DNA from: Zoogloeaceae bacterium
Lineage (GTDB): Bacteria; Pseudomonadota; Gammaproteobacteria; Burkholderiales; Rhodocyclaceae
DNA: 7,696 nt
Direction: 5' to 3'
Assembly: GCA_031273145.1 (NCBI GenBank)
Contig: JAISSL010000165.1
Span: 1 to 7,696, forward strand
Made by a program: the position numbers and the translations under genes. This document shows, in pieces, positions 1-6,447 of the stretch. The notes under the pieces are model-generated. The model was not told where the DNA came from, did not search any database, and saw nothing but the letters and a program-made list of their open reading frames with translations. The first letter of the stretch is position 1, and each line of letters begins with the position of its first letter.

Positions 1-926
1 CGGGCAATTGCCGCCAGGGTAGAAGGTTTTTGCCCATTCAGGCCGTAACGGCGCTCGACAATATCCCGCTGGCGAACCGAAAGACGTTTCATCCAGCTTT
101 CAATGAGATTTCCCATCTCCTGCGCCTGCAAACGCGCTTCAGGATTATCCCCTTCGCCGCCCGAAATAAAATCGCCAAACGAGCTGCCAGACCTCGCATC
201 CAGCGGCAAATCCAGGGACACGATATTTTCATTGAGATAAAGGGCGCGGCGAATTTCGTCTGCCGACAAATCAAGCATGGCAGCCGCCTTGGCAATCCGC
301 TGTTCACGCGGCGCCTCCGGCTCCAACTGGCGAAAAACCCGCTGTATCCGGCTGATTTTTTTGAGCACGTTGCTCGGCAATCGAATCATCCGCGCCTGAT
401 TCATGATGCCATGCTCAATTGCCTGTCGCACCCACCAGGTCGCATAGGTGGAAAAACGAAAGCCCCGTTCCGGCTCGAACCGCTCAAGAGCCTGAATAAG
501 CCCGATATTGCCCTCTTCAATCAAATCGAGAAAAGGAAGGCCATGATACAGGTAATGCTTGGCAATCTTGACGACCAGCCGCAGATTGCGCTCTATCATG
601 ATCTGCCGCGCCTCAAAATCGCCCGCCTTGGCGCGTCTGGCATACGCCTGTTCTTCTTCCGCCGTCAAAAGCGCCTTCCCGCCAATCTGATTCAGATAAA
701 GCCCCGTCACGTCTTCCAGAAAATCCACCTCGCCTTCCCCTGTTTCCGCTTCTGCTTCTGCGGCCTCCGCTTCCGCCCCCTCTTCCATGAGGCGCTCGCC
801 TGCATCGTCTTCGTCCTTATCCTCTGCCTCTTTCGCTTCGCGCGCTTCATCGGTCAGAGCAGAAGAAGCCTCCTGAAACGGCTCTTCTTCCTCTGCCAAG
901 GGATGCGAACGCTTGCGGGCATTCAT
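1..926 (-). CDS. rpoS: RNA polymerase sigma factor RpoS (partial, C-terminus outside window)
   Basis: General stress/stationary-phase sigma factor that directs RNA polymerase to promoters. I translated 308 residues without a frameshift before the window edge; the rest of region 4 is cut off. Residues 1-70 form a very acidic, Ala/Glu-rich leader. Region 1.2 begins near 73 (VTGLYLNQIG). Region 2 covers about 105-175, with DLIEEGNIGLI (134-144) and the -10 recognition segment FRFSTYATWWVRQAI (156-170). Region 3 follows from RLPSNVLKK (182-190), and region 4 begins at RQRDIVERRYGL (285-296). Lys189 aligns with E. coli RpoS Lys173, the residue known to favour C at -13. The ATG at 924-926 overlaps the nlpD stop as ATGA. 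Only CAAGAA precedes it, so there is no good Shine-Dalgarno and translation probably depends on coupling. The position after nlpD supports RpoS over another group 2 sigma factor. Confidence 0.93.
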   Translation of the reverse strand, partial: MNARKRSHPLAEEEEPFQEASSALTDEAREAKEAEDKDEDDAGERLMEEGAEAEAAEAEAETGEGEVDFLEDVTGLYLNQIGGKALLTAEEEQAYARRAKAGDFEARQIMIERNLRLVVKIAKHYLYHGLPFLDLIEEGNIGLIQALERFEPERGFRFSTYATWWVRQAIEHGIMNQARMIRLPSNVLKKISRIQRVFRQLEPEAPREQRIAKAAAMLDLSADEIRRALYLNENIVSLDLPLDARSGSSFGDFISGGEGDNPEARLQAQEMGNLIESWMKRLSVRQRDIVERRYGLNGQKPSTLAAIA

Positions 927-1948
927 TTCTTGGGCAGGTAATTGAGCGGTTCCACCGGCGTACCCTGCCGCCGCACCTCAAAATGCAGCTTGACCGCATC
1001 GCTGTCGCTATTGCCCATCTCGGCAATCTGCGCGCCGCGCTTCACATTCTGCCCCTCTTTCACAAGAATCTTCTGGTTGTGCGCGTAAGCCGTCAAAAAT
1101 TCGTTATTGTGCTTGACGATGACCAGATTGCCAAAGCCGCGCAGACTATTACCCGTATAGACCACCTTGCCATCCGCCGCCGCGCGAACCGGGTCGCCCG
1201 CCTTGCCGGAAATATCCACTCCCTTGCTCTGGGCAAAATTGCCGACAATCCTGCCATCCGCCGGCCAGGACCAGGTAATGCCCACCACCGAAGCAGTAGC
1301 AGCCGCAGCCGTCTGCCCGGACGCGGCAAGCACCGGCACAGTCGGCGCAACGGGCATGGCAGGCGCGGCAGGCGCAGGCGTTGTATTCGCGCCCAAAGAA
1401 GGTGTCCCGGAAGGCGCAGGAGTCTGTGCAGGCGGCGCAGCCGGCGTGCCCTGCGGAGCCGTTGTGACAAGGGTAGAATTGCTCAAGACGGCATAGCGGG
1501 CATCCGAATACGGTTCCTTATCTCCCATCGGGTCGCGCTTTACCCGCTCGGTATTGCGGCTCGTAGGCCGCCCCGAACCCACCGTGCCATCCAGCGTTCT
1601 CTGCTCAACCGTAGCGCCGCCAGCAACCGGAGCCGTACTCACCGCCGCGCCGCCAGTCGCGCCGGGCGGCCAAATCCGCAAACTCTGCCCGATGGAAATG
1701 AGATACGGTTCCGTCAGATTGTTCCAGGCGGCAACCTCCCGGTAATCCTGCCCATGTTCCAGCGAAATCCTGTAGAGCGTCTCGCCCTTCTGCACCACAT
1801 GATAGCCGGGGGCTGCCGGCTGCGTCGCCGCAGCAGACGACCCGCTGGAACGATCCTCAACCGGCGCCATGCTCGAACTGACACAGGCAGCAAGCGCCAG
1901 GGCGCTACATAAGGCAAGCAAACTTGCGCGAAAAAATTCAGGCTTCAT
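923..1948 (-). CDS. nlpD: NlpD lipoprotein: LysM plus degenerate M23 (LytM) domain, amidase activator
   Basis: Outer-membrane lipoprotein of 341 residues. In known relatives it activates the cell-wall amidase AmiC during septum splitting and has no hydrolase activity of its own. The signal peptide ends in a lipobox, Leu19-Ala-Ala-Cys22, so Cys22 should be lipidated. A LysM peptidoglycan-binding domain spans about 49-94 (YHVVQKGETLYRIS). A Pro/Ala/Thr-rich linker runs about 162-222, and an M23-type domain about 226-337. The zinc-site residues are degraded: Lys242 stands where active LytM proteins have the first His (KGVDI), and the HxH motif reads Lys320-Leu-His322 (KLHFEVR). This fits the NlpD class. 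Its start overlaps the pcm stop by ATGA and its stop overlaps the rpoS start the same way. In enterobacteria a major rpoS promoter lies inside nlpD; I could not identify one here. Confidence 0.93.
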   Translation of the reverse strand: MKPEFFRASLLALCSALALAACVSSSMAPVEDRSSGSSAAATQPAAPGYHVVQKGETLYRISLEHGQDYREVAAWNNLTEPYLISIGQSLRIWPPGATGGAAVSTAPVAGGATVEQRTLDGTVGSGRPTSRNTERVKRDPMGDKEPYSDARYAVLSNSTLVTTAPQGTPAAPPAQTPAPSGTPSLGANTTPAPAAPAMPVAPTVPVLAASGQTAAAATASVVGITWSWPADGRIVGNFAQSKGVDISGKAGDPVRAAADGKVVYTGNSLRGFGNLVIVKHNNEFLTAYAHNQKILVKEGQNVKRGAQIAEMGNSDSDAVKLHFEVRRQGTPVEPLNYLPKK

Positions 1949-2610
1949 TTTTCAAGACCTGCTAATAAAGGAACAAAACGGACCGCATCCAGCGATTCTT
2001 CCATGAATCCCTGCGCCGTCCGGCGAATCCGGTAAAGATACTGTTCATTCCCCCCGACTGGCAAGACCAATATTCCGTCCGGCGCGAGTTGAGCGCACAG
2101 ACTGGGGGGAACTTCTGTTGCCGCAGCGGCGACAATGATACTGTCAAATGGCGCAACGGTAGACAAACCGAGACTTCCATCCGCGTGACGCAGACGAATA
2201 TGGCGCAATTCCGGCAGAATGGCAAGCGCGCTTCGGGCTTTTTCCAAAAGTCGCGCAATACGTTCAACCGAATATATTTCGCGGGTCAAGCGCCCCAGAA
2301 TGGCGGCCTGATAGCCGCATCCCGTGCCGATTTCCAGCGTCCGCCCCAAGGACGCGCGCCCTTCCAGCAACATCTCAATCATCCGCGCCACAATGTAAGG
2401 ACTCGAAATAGTCTGCTTACAGCCGATCGGCAGCGGCGTATCCTCATAGGCGCGGTGCGCCAGCGCCTCCGCAACAAAAATATGGCGCGGCACTTCATTC
2501 ATCGCCGTCAATACCGCTTCATTCCTGATGCCCTGCTGGCGCAATCGCTCAATCATGCGCTCCCGCGTGCGCGGGGAAGTCATGCCGACCCCGTTCAGAT
2601 TCGCGTTCAT
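1945..2610 (-). CDS. pcm: Protein-L-isoaspartate O-methyltransferase
   Basis: Cytoplasmic repair enzyme that methylates L-isoaspartyl residues in aged proteins using S-adenosylmethionine, allowing return to aspartate. It has 221 residues from the chosen start. The family motif [17 protein letters not shown] is at 61-77. SAM motif [15 protein letters not shown], is at 92-105, and GILVLPVGG at 179-187. The C-terminal [10 protein letters not shown] matches the family ending. A TTG three codons upstream (2617-2619) would add three residues. I prefer the ATG at 2608-2610 because it overlaps the surE stop as ATGA, the same arrangement as the next two junctions. A third possible start is Met10, just before TSPRTRERM, but the GVGM segment before it resembles other betaproteobacterial Pcm N-termini as I recall them. 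No strong Shine-Dalgarno is visible, which fits coupling to surE. Confidence 0.95.
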   Translation of the reverse strand: MNANLNGVGMTSPRTRERMIERLRQQGIRNEAVLTAMNEVPRHIFVAEALAHRAYEDTPLPIGCKQTISSPYIVARMIEMLLEGRASLGRTLEIGTGCGYQAAILGRLTREIYSVERIARLLEKARSALAILPELRHIRLRHADGSLGLSTVAPFDSIIVAAAATEVPPSLCAQLAPDGILVLPVGGNEQYLYRIRRTAQGFMEESLDAVRFVPLLAGLEK

Positions 2611-3347
2611 GCGAGCCAAGCGCGAACCGTAGCCAGTTGCTGTTGATGCGTCAGATCAATCTGCAACGGCGTAATGGAAACAAAACCCTGTTCCAGCGCG
2701 TGAAAATCCGTACCCTCGCCCGCATCCTGCGCCGGGCCTGCCGCGCCAACCCAATAAACCGTCTCGCGCCGGGGAGAAAGCATCTTGATAACCGGCTCCG
2801 CCTTGTGGCGTTTGCCAAGCCTTGTTACTTTGGTTCCCGCCAATTCCGCAAACGGCACATCCGGGACATTGACGTTCAAAAGCATCGCTTCCGAAGGCGG
2901 AAAGGCAATAAAACGCTCCACCAATTGACGGGCAATCTTTCCCGCAGTCGGAAAATTGAGTCCATCGTAACTGGCAAGAGAGATCGCAAGCGCGGGAATT
3001 CCAAGGAGATAGGCTTCCGTCGCCGCCGCGACCGTGCCCGAATAAAGGGTATCATCCCCCATATTGGGACCAAAATTGATACCGGATACAACCATATCCG
3101 GCAAATGTTCCAGCATTCCCGTCACCGCAAGATGCACGCAATCCGTCGGCGTGCCATTGACGAAATAAAACCCGTTTTCCGCCTGTCGTAACGAAAGCGG
3201 ACGATCCAGCGTCAACGAATTACTGGCGCCGGAACGGTTTTGCTCCGGCGCCACTACCACAATTTCTCCCAACCCGGACAAAGCTTCCGCCAGATGAATC
3301 ATACCCGGCGCAAGATAGCCATCGTCGTTACTCAGGAGAATTCGCAT
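2607..3347 (-). CDS. surE: SurE 5'/3'-nucleotidase (stationary-phase survival protein)
   Basis: Metal-dependent nucleoside monophosphate phosphatase of 246 residues, a normal length for SurE. Known members dephosphorylate 5'- and 3'-nucleotides, and some cleave short polyphosphate. The N-terminal [10 protein letters not shown] supplies the metal ligands Asp8 and Asp9. Ser39 in NRSGAS and Asn91 in [12 protein letters not shown] complete the expected site. [11 protein letters not shown] (102-112) and LLNVNVP (156-162) are further family motifs. The ATG at 3345-3347 follows a GAAGGG ribosome-binding sequence. The H-NS gene ends only 18 bp upstream, and that gap contains the ribosome-binding site, so the two are probably cotranscribed. 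The 3' end overlaps pcm by 4 bp. Confidence 0.97.
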   Translation of the reverse strand: MRILLSNDDGYLAPGMIHLAEALSGLGEIVVVAPEQNRSGASNSLTLDRPLSLRQAENGFYFVNGTPTDCVHLAVTGMLEHLPDMVVSGINFGPNMGDDTLYSGTVAAATEAYLLGIPALAISLASYDGLNFPTAGKIARQLVERFIAFPPSEAMLLNVNVPDVPFAELAGTKVTRLGKRHKAEPVIKMLSPRRETVYWVGAAGPAQDAGEGTDFHALEQGFVSITPLQIDLTHQQQLATVRAWLA

Positions 3348-3365
3348 ACACCCTTCTTTGAGGGA

Positions 3366-3683
3366 TTAAACGGCAAGCTGTTCGAGTTTGCCGCCCTCTG
3401 CCAGCCATTTTTCCAACCAGCCCGGTTTGCGCCCCCGCCCGGACCAGCTCAGATTCGCCAACTGGGGATGACGGTATTTGGCAACGCCTTTTGGCCCCTT
3501 GACGGCAGCAACGCGCCGCCCGCCATCCATCAGTTCCGACAGGGTAAAGCCACTTTCCTGCGCCAACTTTTCCAGCTTGCGGCGAACATTGCCTTTTTCT
3601 TCTGCGGAACGGCGACGAATTTCACGCGGAATCTGACGCTCCAGCGCTTTCAGTTCCATGAGTGAGAGTTGAGAAATATCCAT
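3366..3683 (-). CDS. H-NS family nucleoid-associated DNA-binding protein
   Basis: Small nucleoid-structuring protein of 105 residues, expected to bind AT-rich DNA and silence transcription. Residues 1-45 are charged and helical (LSLMELKALERQI, EEKGNVRRKLEKLAQE), consistent with the oligomerising coiled coil. Residues about 68-95 are the C-terminal DNA-binding domain. Its core, SWSGRGRKPGW (79-89), holds the RGR loop that enters the minor groove; the equivalent in E. coli H-NS is QGR. The frame stays open 25 codons upstream. I chose the ATG at 3681-3683 because it follows AAAGGAG with 5-nt spacing and starts at the conserved oligomerisation segment. It lies directly upstream of surE, pcm, nlpD and rpoS in the same direction. 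Betaproteobacteria often carry several H-NS paralogues, so I do not assign it as the main hns. Confidence 0.93.
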   Translation of the reverse strand: MDISQLSLMELKALERQIPREIRRRSAEEKGNVRRKLEKLAQESGFTLSELMDGGRRVAAVKGPKGVAKYRHPQLANLSWSGRGRKPGWLEKWLAEGGKLEQLAV

Positions 3684-3690
3684 GACTACT
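3684..3690 (-). promoter_or_regulatory. Ribosome-binding site that decides the H-NS start
   Basis: Read on the minus strand, the bases before the ATG are AAAGGAGTAGTC. The strong GGAG core lies 5 nt before the ATG at 3681-3683. This favours a 105-residue product over the 130-residue upstream extension, whose N-terminus (MGLRCLSEIC) does not resemble H-NS. Confidence 0.75.
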
Positions 3691-3720
3691 CCTTTGAGTT
3701 GTATTAAAAAGCGCCGCCAT

Positions 3721-3747
3721 TCTATAACACAAATCTCCGACAAGCAA
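3721..3747 (-). promoter_or_regulatory. Possible sigma-70-type promoter of the H-NS gene
   Basis: On the minus strand, TATAGA (3721-3726) could be a -10 element and TTGCTT (3742-3747) a -35, with a short 15-bp spacer. Both hexamers are imperfect matches. The surrounding stretch (about 3690-3800) is clearly more AT-rich than the flanking genes, as is common upstream of hns genes that bind their own promoter. The gap 3684-3952 must hold a promoter if the H-NS gene is not transcribed from the nitroreductase gene. This exact assignment is weak. Confidence 0.3.
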
Positions 3748-3887
3748 CGAAGACCCAATAATAAATTCTAATTCAGGGTTCTCAATGGTAACTGAAAGAA
3801 TCACGACAAAACATTTCATCAACACCCATCTTCCCGGTCGCCGCCCTTAAATATTAAACGCATCCCTCCCCTTTACCTTCCGAATTC

Positions 3888-3927
3888 CATCCGCGCGCAT
3901 GACAATCTGTCGCCATGCGCGCGGATG
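3888..3927. repeat. Perfect 14-bp inverted repeat (stem-loop) downstream of the nitroreductase gene
   Basis: The left arm CATCCGCGCGCATG (3888-3901) is exactly complementary to the right arm CATGCGCGCGGATG (3914-3927), leaving a 12-nt loop. Inside the loop, GACA/TGTC could extend the pairing with a 2-nt bulge. The structure starts 25 bp after the nitroreductase stop codon, a typical place for a terminator. However, neither strand has a run of T after the stem, so it does not meet the usual intrinsic-terminator rule. It may be an atypical terminator, a 3'-end-stabilising hairpin or a protein-binding palindrome. The alternating CG core is also a Z-DNA-prone sequence. Confidence 0.8.
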
Positions 3928-3952
3928 ATGCCGGATAAAACTCTACCCGGGT

Positions 3953-4645
3953 TCAAAAACCGCGAAAAGTGGCAAATCCCTCGACCGGCTCGCGTTCCGT
4001 TTGCAGCTTGTTTTCCGGCGCGTCCGGGTCGGCATAGCCAAGCGCAATGCCGCCGACCACCAGTTCGCCTTCGCCAATGCCCAAATGCCGACGCACGGTA
4101 TCAGGATAATCGGCAAAGGCATTCTGCACGCAGGTATCCAGACCACGGGCACGGGCGGCAAGAACGATGTGGCAGATGAAAATGCCGTAATCCAGGAACA
4201 TCCCGCGCCCAAGGCGCGTATCCATCGTCATGATGAGGCCGACCGGCGCGTCAAAAAAAAGATAATTGCGCCCGGTCTGTTCGTGCATCCGCGCCTTGTC
4301 GCCCTTCGGAATGCCGAGCAGTTCGTACAGGCCAAATCCCATCTTGCGACGGCGTGAAAGCCAGGGGTCTACCCATTCCTCAGGATAGTAATCAAAAGCG
4401 CGGCCTTCCTTTCTGCCCTGGTTGTATTCGTTCAGAATCGCATCGGAAAGGGCGCGCCGCTCGCCGCCCGCCAGCGCATATACTTTCCAGGGCTGCGCGT
4501 TCGTGCCGGAAGGCGCGCGCGAGGCCAGTTCCAGAATTTCCGTCAGCGTCGCCTTATCTACCGGCTTGTTGGGCAGAAAGCGGCGAATGGAACGGCGTGA
4601 GCGAATGGCCTCATCTACCGTGGCAATGTGTGTATTTGTCATCAT
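3953..4645 (-). CDS. Nitroreductase family FMN-dependent oxidoreductase
   Basis: Flavoprotein of 230 residues (229 from the second ATG), expected to use FMN and NAD(P)H to reduce nitroaromatics, quinones or an unknown physiological substrate. FMN phosphate-binding residues appear in IRSRRSIRRF (14-23). The second family motif, RAPSGTNAQPWKVY, is at 43-56, and the C-terminal GGIALGYAD is at 198-206. Length and motifs fit the single-domain family; the substrate cannot be read from sequence. Two ATG codons are adjacent (4643-4645 and 4640-4642). The AAAGGAG upstream lies 4 nt from the first and 7 nt from the second, so the second may be the real start. The gene follows hisC by 35 bp, and the gap carries a G-rich tandem repeat. 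The next gene downstream is 269 bp away, so this is likely the end of its transcription unit. Confidence 0.9.
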   Translation of the reverse strand: MMTNTHIATVDEAIRSRRSIRRFLPNKPVDKATLTEILELASRAPSGTNAQPWKVYALAGGERRALSDAILNEYNQGRKEGRAFDYYPEEWVDPWLSRRRKMGFGLYELLGIPKGDKARMHEQTGRNYLFFDAPVGLIMTMDTRLGRGMFLDYGIFICHIVLAARARGLDTCVQNAFADYPDTVRRHLGIGEGELVVGGIALGYADPDAPENKLQTEREPVEGFATFRGF

Positions 4646-4660
4646 TGGTCTCCTTTGGGG

Positions 4661-4691
4661 TTGGGGTTAAAGGGTTGGGGTTAAAGGGTTG
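4661..4691. repeat. G-rich 14-bp tandem repeat at the hisC 3' end
   Basis: On the plus strand the unit TTGGGGTTAAAGGG occurs at 4661-4674 and again, identically, at 4675-4688, followed by a partial TTG. GGGG at 4657-4660 precedes it. The run has six G tracts of 3-4 bases separated by 2 or 5 bases, so the plus strand could form a G-quadruplex. For the genes here the plus strand is the template. The hisC stop TAA (4681-4683) lies inside the second copy, and the nitroreductase ribosome-binding site lies just beyond the G-rich block. Confidence 0.85.
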
Positions 4692-5793
4692 AAAAATTTT
4701 GCGGTTGCAAAATCTGGCAAATCTGGCGCAGAGCTGCCAATAGTGCCTCGCATTCCGCTTCCGTGCCGATGGTAATCCGCAGAAAATCGCGGATTCTGGG
4801 TTGATCGAAATGACGTACCAGAATGCGCCGCTCGCGCAATTGCCGCGTGAGCAGCAAAGCATCATACCCCGGATGCCGGGTAAACAGAAAATTCGCCTTC
4901 GACGGCAGAGTCTCAAAGCCCAGGGCGGAAAGTCCGGCAGCAAGCCTCTCCCGGCTTGCCTGCACCTTTTGCCTGGTCTGTTCAAACCAGATTTCATCTT
5001 CCATCGCCGCCGTTGCGCCAGCCAATGCAACCCGATCCAGCGGATAGGAATTGAAGCTGTTTTTCACCCGTTCCAATCCCTCAATCAACGCTGCATCGCC
5101 CACAGCAAAGCCTACGCGCAATCCGGCCAGCGACCGGGATTTGGAAAAGGTCTGCACGACCAGCAGATTGGGATGGTCGTTGACCAATGCTACCGCCGTT
5201 TCCGCCCCAAAATCCACGTAGGCTTCATCTATCACGATAGGCGCATCCGGGTGGGCGCGCGCAATGGCGGCAATTTCGGGCAATGCAATGGCGCAGCCCG
5301 TAGGCGCGTTGGGATTGGGAAAAATGATCGCGCCCACGTTATCCTTGCTTACATAATCCTCTGCCCGAAGGACAAAATCCGCATCCAGCGCAACGGTTAC
5401 GAAATCTATCCCGTACAGGCGGCAATAACTCGGATAAAAACTGTAGGTCATGTCCGGGAAATGGAGAGGACGCGCCTGTTTCAGGAGCGCGACGAAGGTA
5501 TGCGCGAGTATTTCATCGGAACCGTTGCCCACAAAGACCTGTTCCTCCCGGATGCCATAGGCGACGTACCGTCTGGCAATTGTCGCTTTCAACATCTTTC
5601 CGTCCGGGTCGGGATAACGCCGCAACGCATCCCCCTCGCCCGACAACGCTTCCCGCATCGCTGATACTGCCTTTGGCGAAGGCGGATAGGGATTTTCGTT
5701 GGTATTTAACTTGATTAACTGCTCTATTTTCGGCTGCTCGCCGGGGACATAGGGCGAAAGCAAAGAAACAGCAGGATTCCAGAAACGGCTCAT
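4681..5793 (-). CDS. hisC: Histidinol-phosphate aminotransferase
   Basis: PLP-dependent class I/II aminotransferase of 370 residues. HisC converts imidazole-acetol phosphate and glutamate to histidinol phosphate in histidine synthesis. Substrate-end motif [13 protein letters not shown] is at 28-40. PNPNAPTG is at 159-166 and DEAY at 189-192. The PLP lysine is Lys218 in [16 protein letters not shown], with Arg226 following. Arg339 in DFLRITIG is the expected phosphate/carboxylate-binding arginine. No other his gene is in the window, so this is a lone copy; such HisC-like enzymes can instead serve phenylalanine/tyrosine transamination. The ATG at 5791-5793 has no strong Shine-Dalgarno. The gene starts 43 bp after hpt, and a hairpin spans that boundary. 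Its stop codon falls in a 14-bp tandem repeat. Confidence 0.93.
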   Translation of the reverse strand: MSRFWNPAVSLLSPYVPGEQPKIEQLIKLNTNENPYPPSPKAVSAMREALSGEGDALRRYPDPDGKMLKATIARRYVAYGIREEQVFVGNGSDEILAHTFVALLKQARPLHFPDMTYSFYPSYCRLYGIDFVTVALDADFVLRAEDYVSKDNVGAIIFPNPNAPTGCAIALPEIAAIARAHPDAPIVIDEAYVDFGAETAVALVNDHPNLLVVQTFSKSRSLAGLRVGFAVGDAALIEGLERVKNSFNSYPLDRVALAGATAAMEDEIWFEQTRQKVQASRERLAAGLSALGFETLPSKANFLFTRHPGYDALLLTRQLRERRILVRHFDQPRIRDFLRITIGTEAECEALLAALRQICQILQPQNFSTL

Positions 5794-5825
5794 GAATGGA
5801 TGGCAAAAATGAAGGGATTTGTTCT

Positions 5826-5851
5826 TCCGCGCCCGGTTACGAAGGCGCGGA
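5826..5851. repeat. GC-rich hairpin at the hpt/hisC junction (terminator-like on the plus strand)
   Basis: Arms TCCGCGCC (5826-5833) and GGCGCGGA (5844-5851) are exactly complementary around a 10-nt loop. On the plus strand the stem is followed by CTCTTTTTT (5852-5860), which resembles an intrinsic terminator for rightward transcription. No gene on that strand would use it. On the minus strand the hairpin follows an A run and lacks a U tract, so it should not stop hpt-hisC transcription by the standard mechanism. The hpt stop TAA (5837-5839) lies in the loop. The T run may be only the complement of Lys-Lys-Glu codons. Confidence 0.6.
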
Positions 5852-6391
5852 CTCTTTTTTCGCGTAGATTCCGGGGAGATTGCGCCAGGCGCCGCAAATA
5901 TCCATGCCGAACCCGAAAACGAAGCGATTGGGAACCGTTACGCCCACAAAATCGGCGCGTATCGGCTTGGCGCGTCCGGTTTCCTTGTCCGCAAAAACGG
6001 CAATATGCGCGCTGGTCGCGCCCATCTGCAAGATACGCTTGCAGATGGTTGCCAGGGTGATGCCTTCGTCCAGGATGTCATCCACGACCAGCACATGCCG
6101 CCCTTTAAGGGTAATCCAGGGGCCGCTTCGCCAGGTGAGCTTGCTGCCATTGGCCTGTTCGCCATAACGGCTGGCATGGAGATAATCGAAATCGAGCGGA
6201 AAATCCAGAAGCGGCAGCAGGTGTCCCATGAAGGGAACCGCGCCGCTCATGACGCAGAGCACCACCGGATTGAGATCGGCCAATTTCGCCTTGATTGCCA
6301 GGGCGACCTGCCCAATGGCAGCCTGTACCGTTTCAGGGGAATGAATCAGCTCCGCTTCCAAAAGCAGTTGTTTTGCTTCTTCAGGCGTCAT
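5837..6391 (-). CDS. hpt: Hypoxanthine/guanine phosphoribosyltransferase
   Basis: Purine-salvage enzyme of 184 residues that joins hypoxanthine and/or guanine to PRPP, giving IMP or GMP. The PRPP-binding signature [14 protein letters not shown] is at 100-113, with the adjacent acidic pair Asp104-Asp105. [14 protein letters not shown] (45-58) is the N-terminal PRPP/pyrophosphate loop. The flexible-loop region includes LHASRYG (71-77). The C-terminal [18 protein letters not shown] (160-177) matches the hypoxanthine/guanine type rather than adenine or xanthine types. The ATG at 6389-6391 follows AGGAG with 7-nt spacing. It lies 56 bp downstream of the DUF2863-type gene and 43 bp upstream of hisC. 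PRPP use is shared with histidine synthesis, but HisC itself does not use PRPP, so the neighbourhood does not prove a joint pathway. Confidence 0.93.
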   Translation of the reverse strand: MTPEEAKQLLLEAELIHSPETVQAAIGQVALAIKAKLADLNPVVLCVMSGAVPFMGHLLPLLDFPLDFDYLHASRYGEQANGSKLTWRSGPWITLKGRHVLVVDDILDEGITLATICKRILQMGATSAHIAVFADKETGRAKPIRADFVGVTVPNRFVFGFGMDICGAWRNLPGIYAKKESAPS

Positions 6392-6447
6392 CCTGGCGCT
6401 CCTGTTTATCCAAGGGATTTTCGGATTCTATCGCATGTAGCTGCCGC

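Noticed and set aside
1290..1480. GC-rich short repeats in the middle of nlpD, considered as a repeat array
   Set aside because: They encode the Pro/Ala/Thr-rich linker of NlpD, which explains the repetition. Units are not regular.
30..1912. Two long plus-strand open frames (30-941 and 983-1912), each about 300 codons, opposite rpoS and nlpD
   Set aside because: They are exactly antisense to confidently identified genes. Their products are basic, low-complexity and without family resemblance. They arise from the codon usage of the minus-strand genes.
3622..3825. A 67-codon minus-strand frame starting upstream of the H-NS gene and overlapping its start
   Set aside because: It starts at GTG, overlaps the well-supported H-NS start out of frame, and has no recognisable features. 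It lies in the region that must hold the promoter.
3819..3863. A 14-codon minus-strand frame (MRLIFKGGDREDGC) preceded by a purine-rich GGGGAGGG sequence, possibly a leader peptide
   Set aside because: The purine run is too close to the ATG for good spacing. The peptide has no regulatory codon run, and there is no attenuator hairpin after it. Chance is more likely.
4801..5664. A 287-codon plus-strand frame opposite hisC
   Set aside because: It is antisense to hisC, whose motifs and PLP lysine are intact. The plus-strand product shows no family motif.
6392..6447. The gap between the DUF2863-type gene and hpt, checked for a terminator or promoter
   Set aside because: I saw no convincing stem with a T run and no promoter pair. 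Only the hpt ribosome-binding site is supported.
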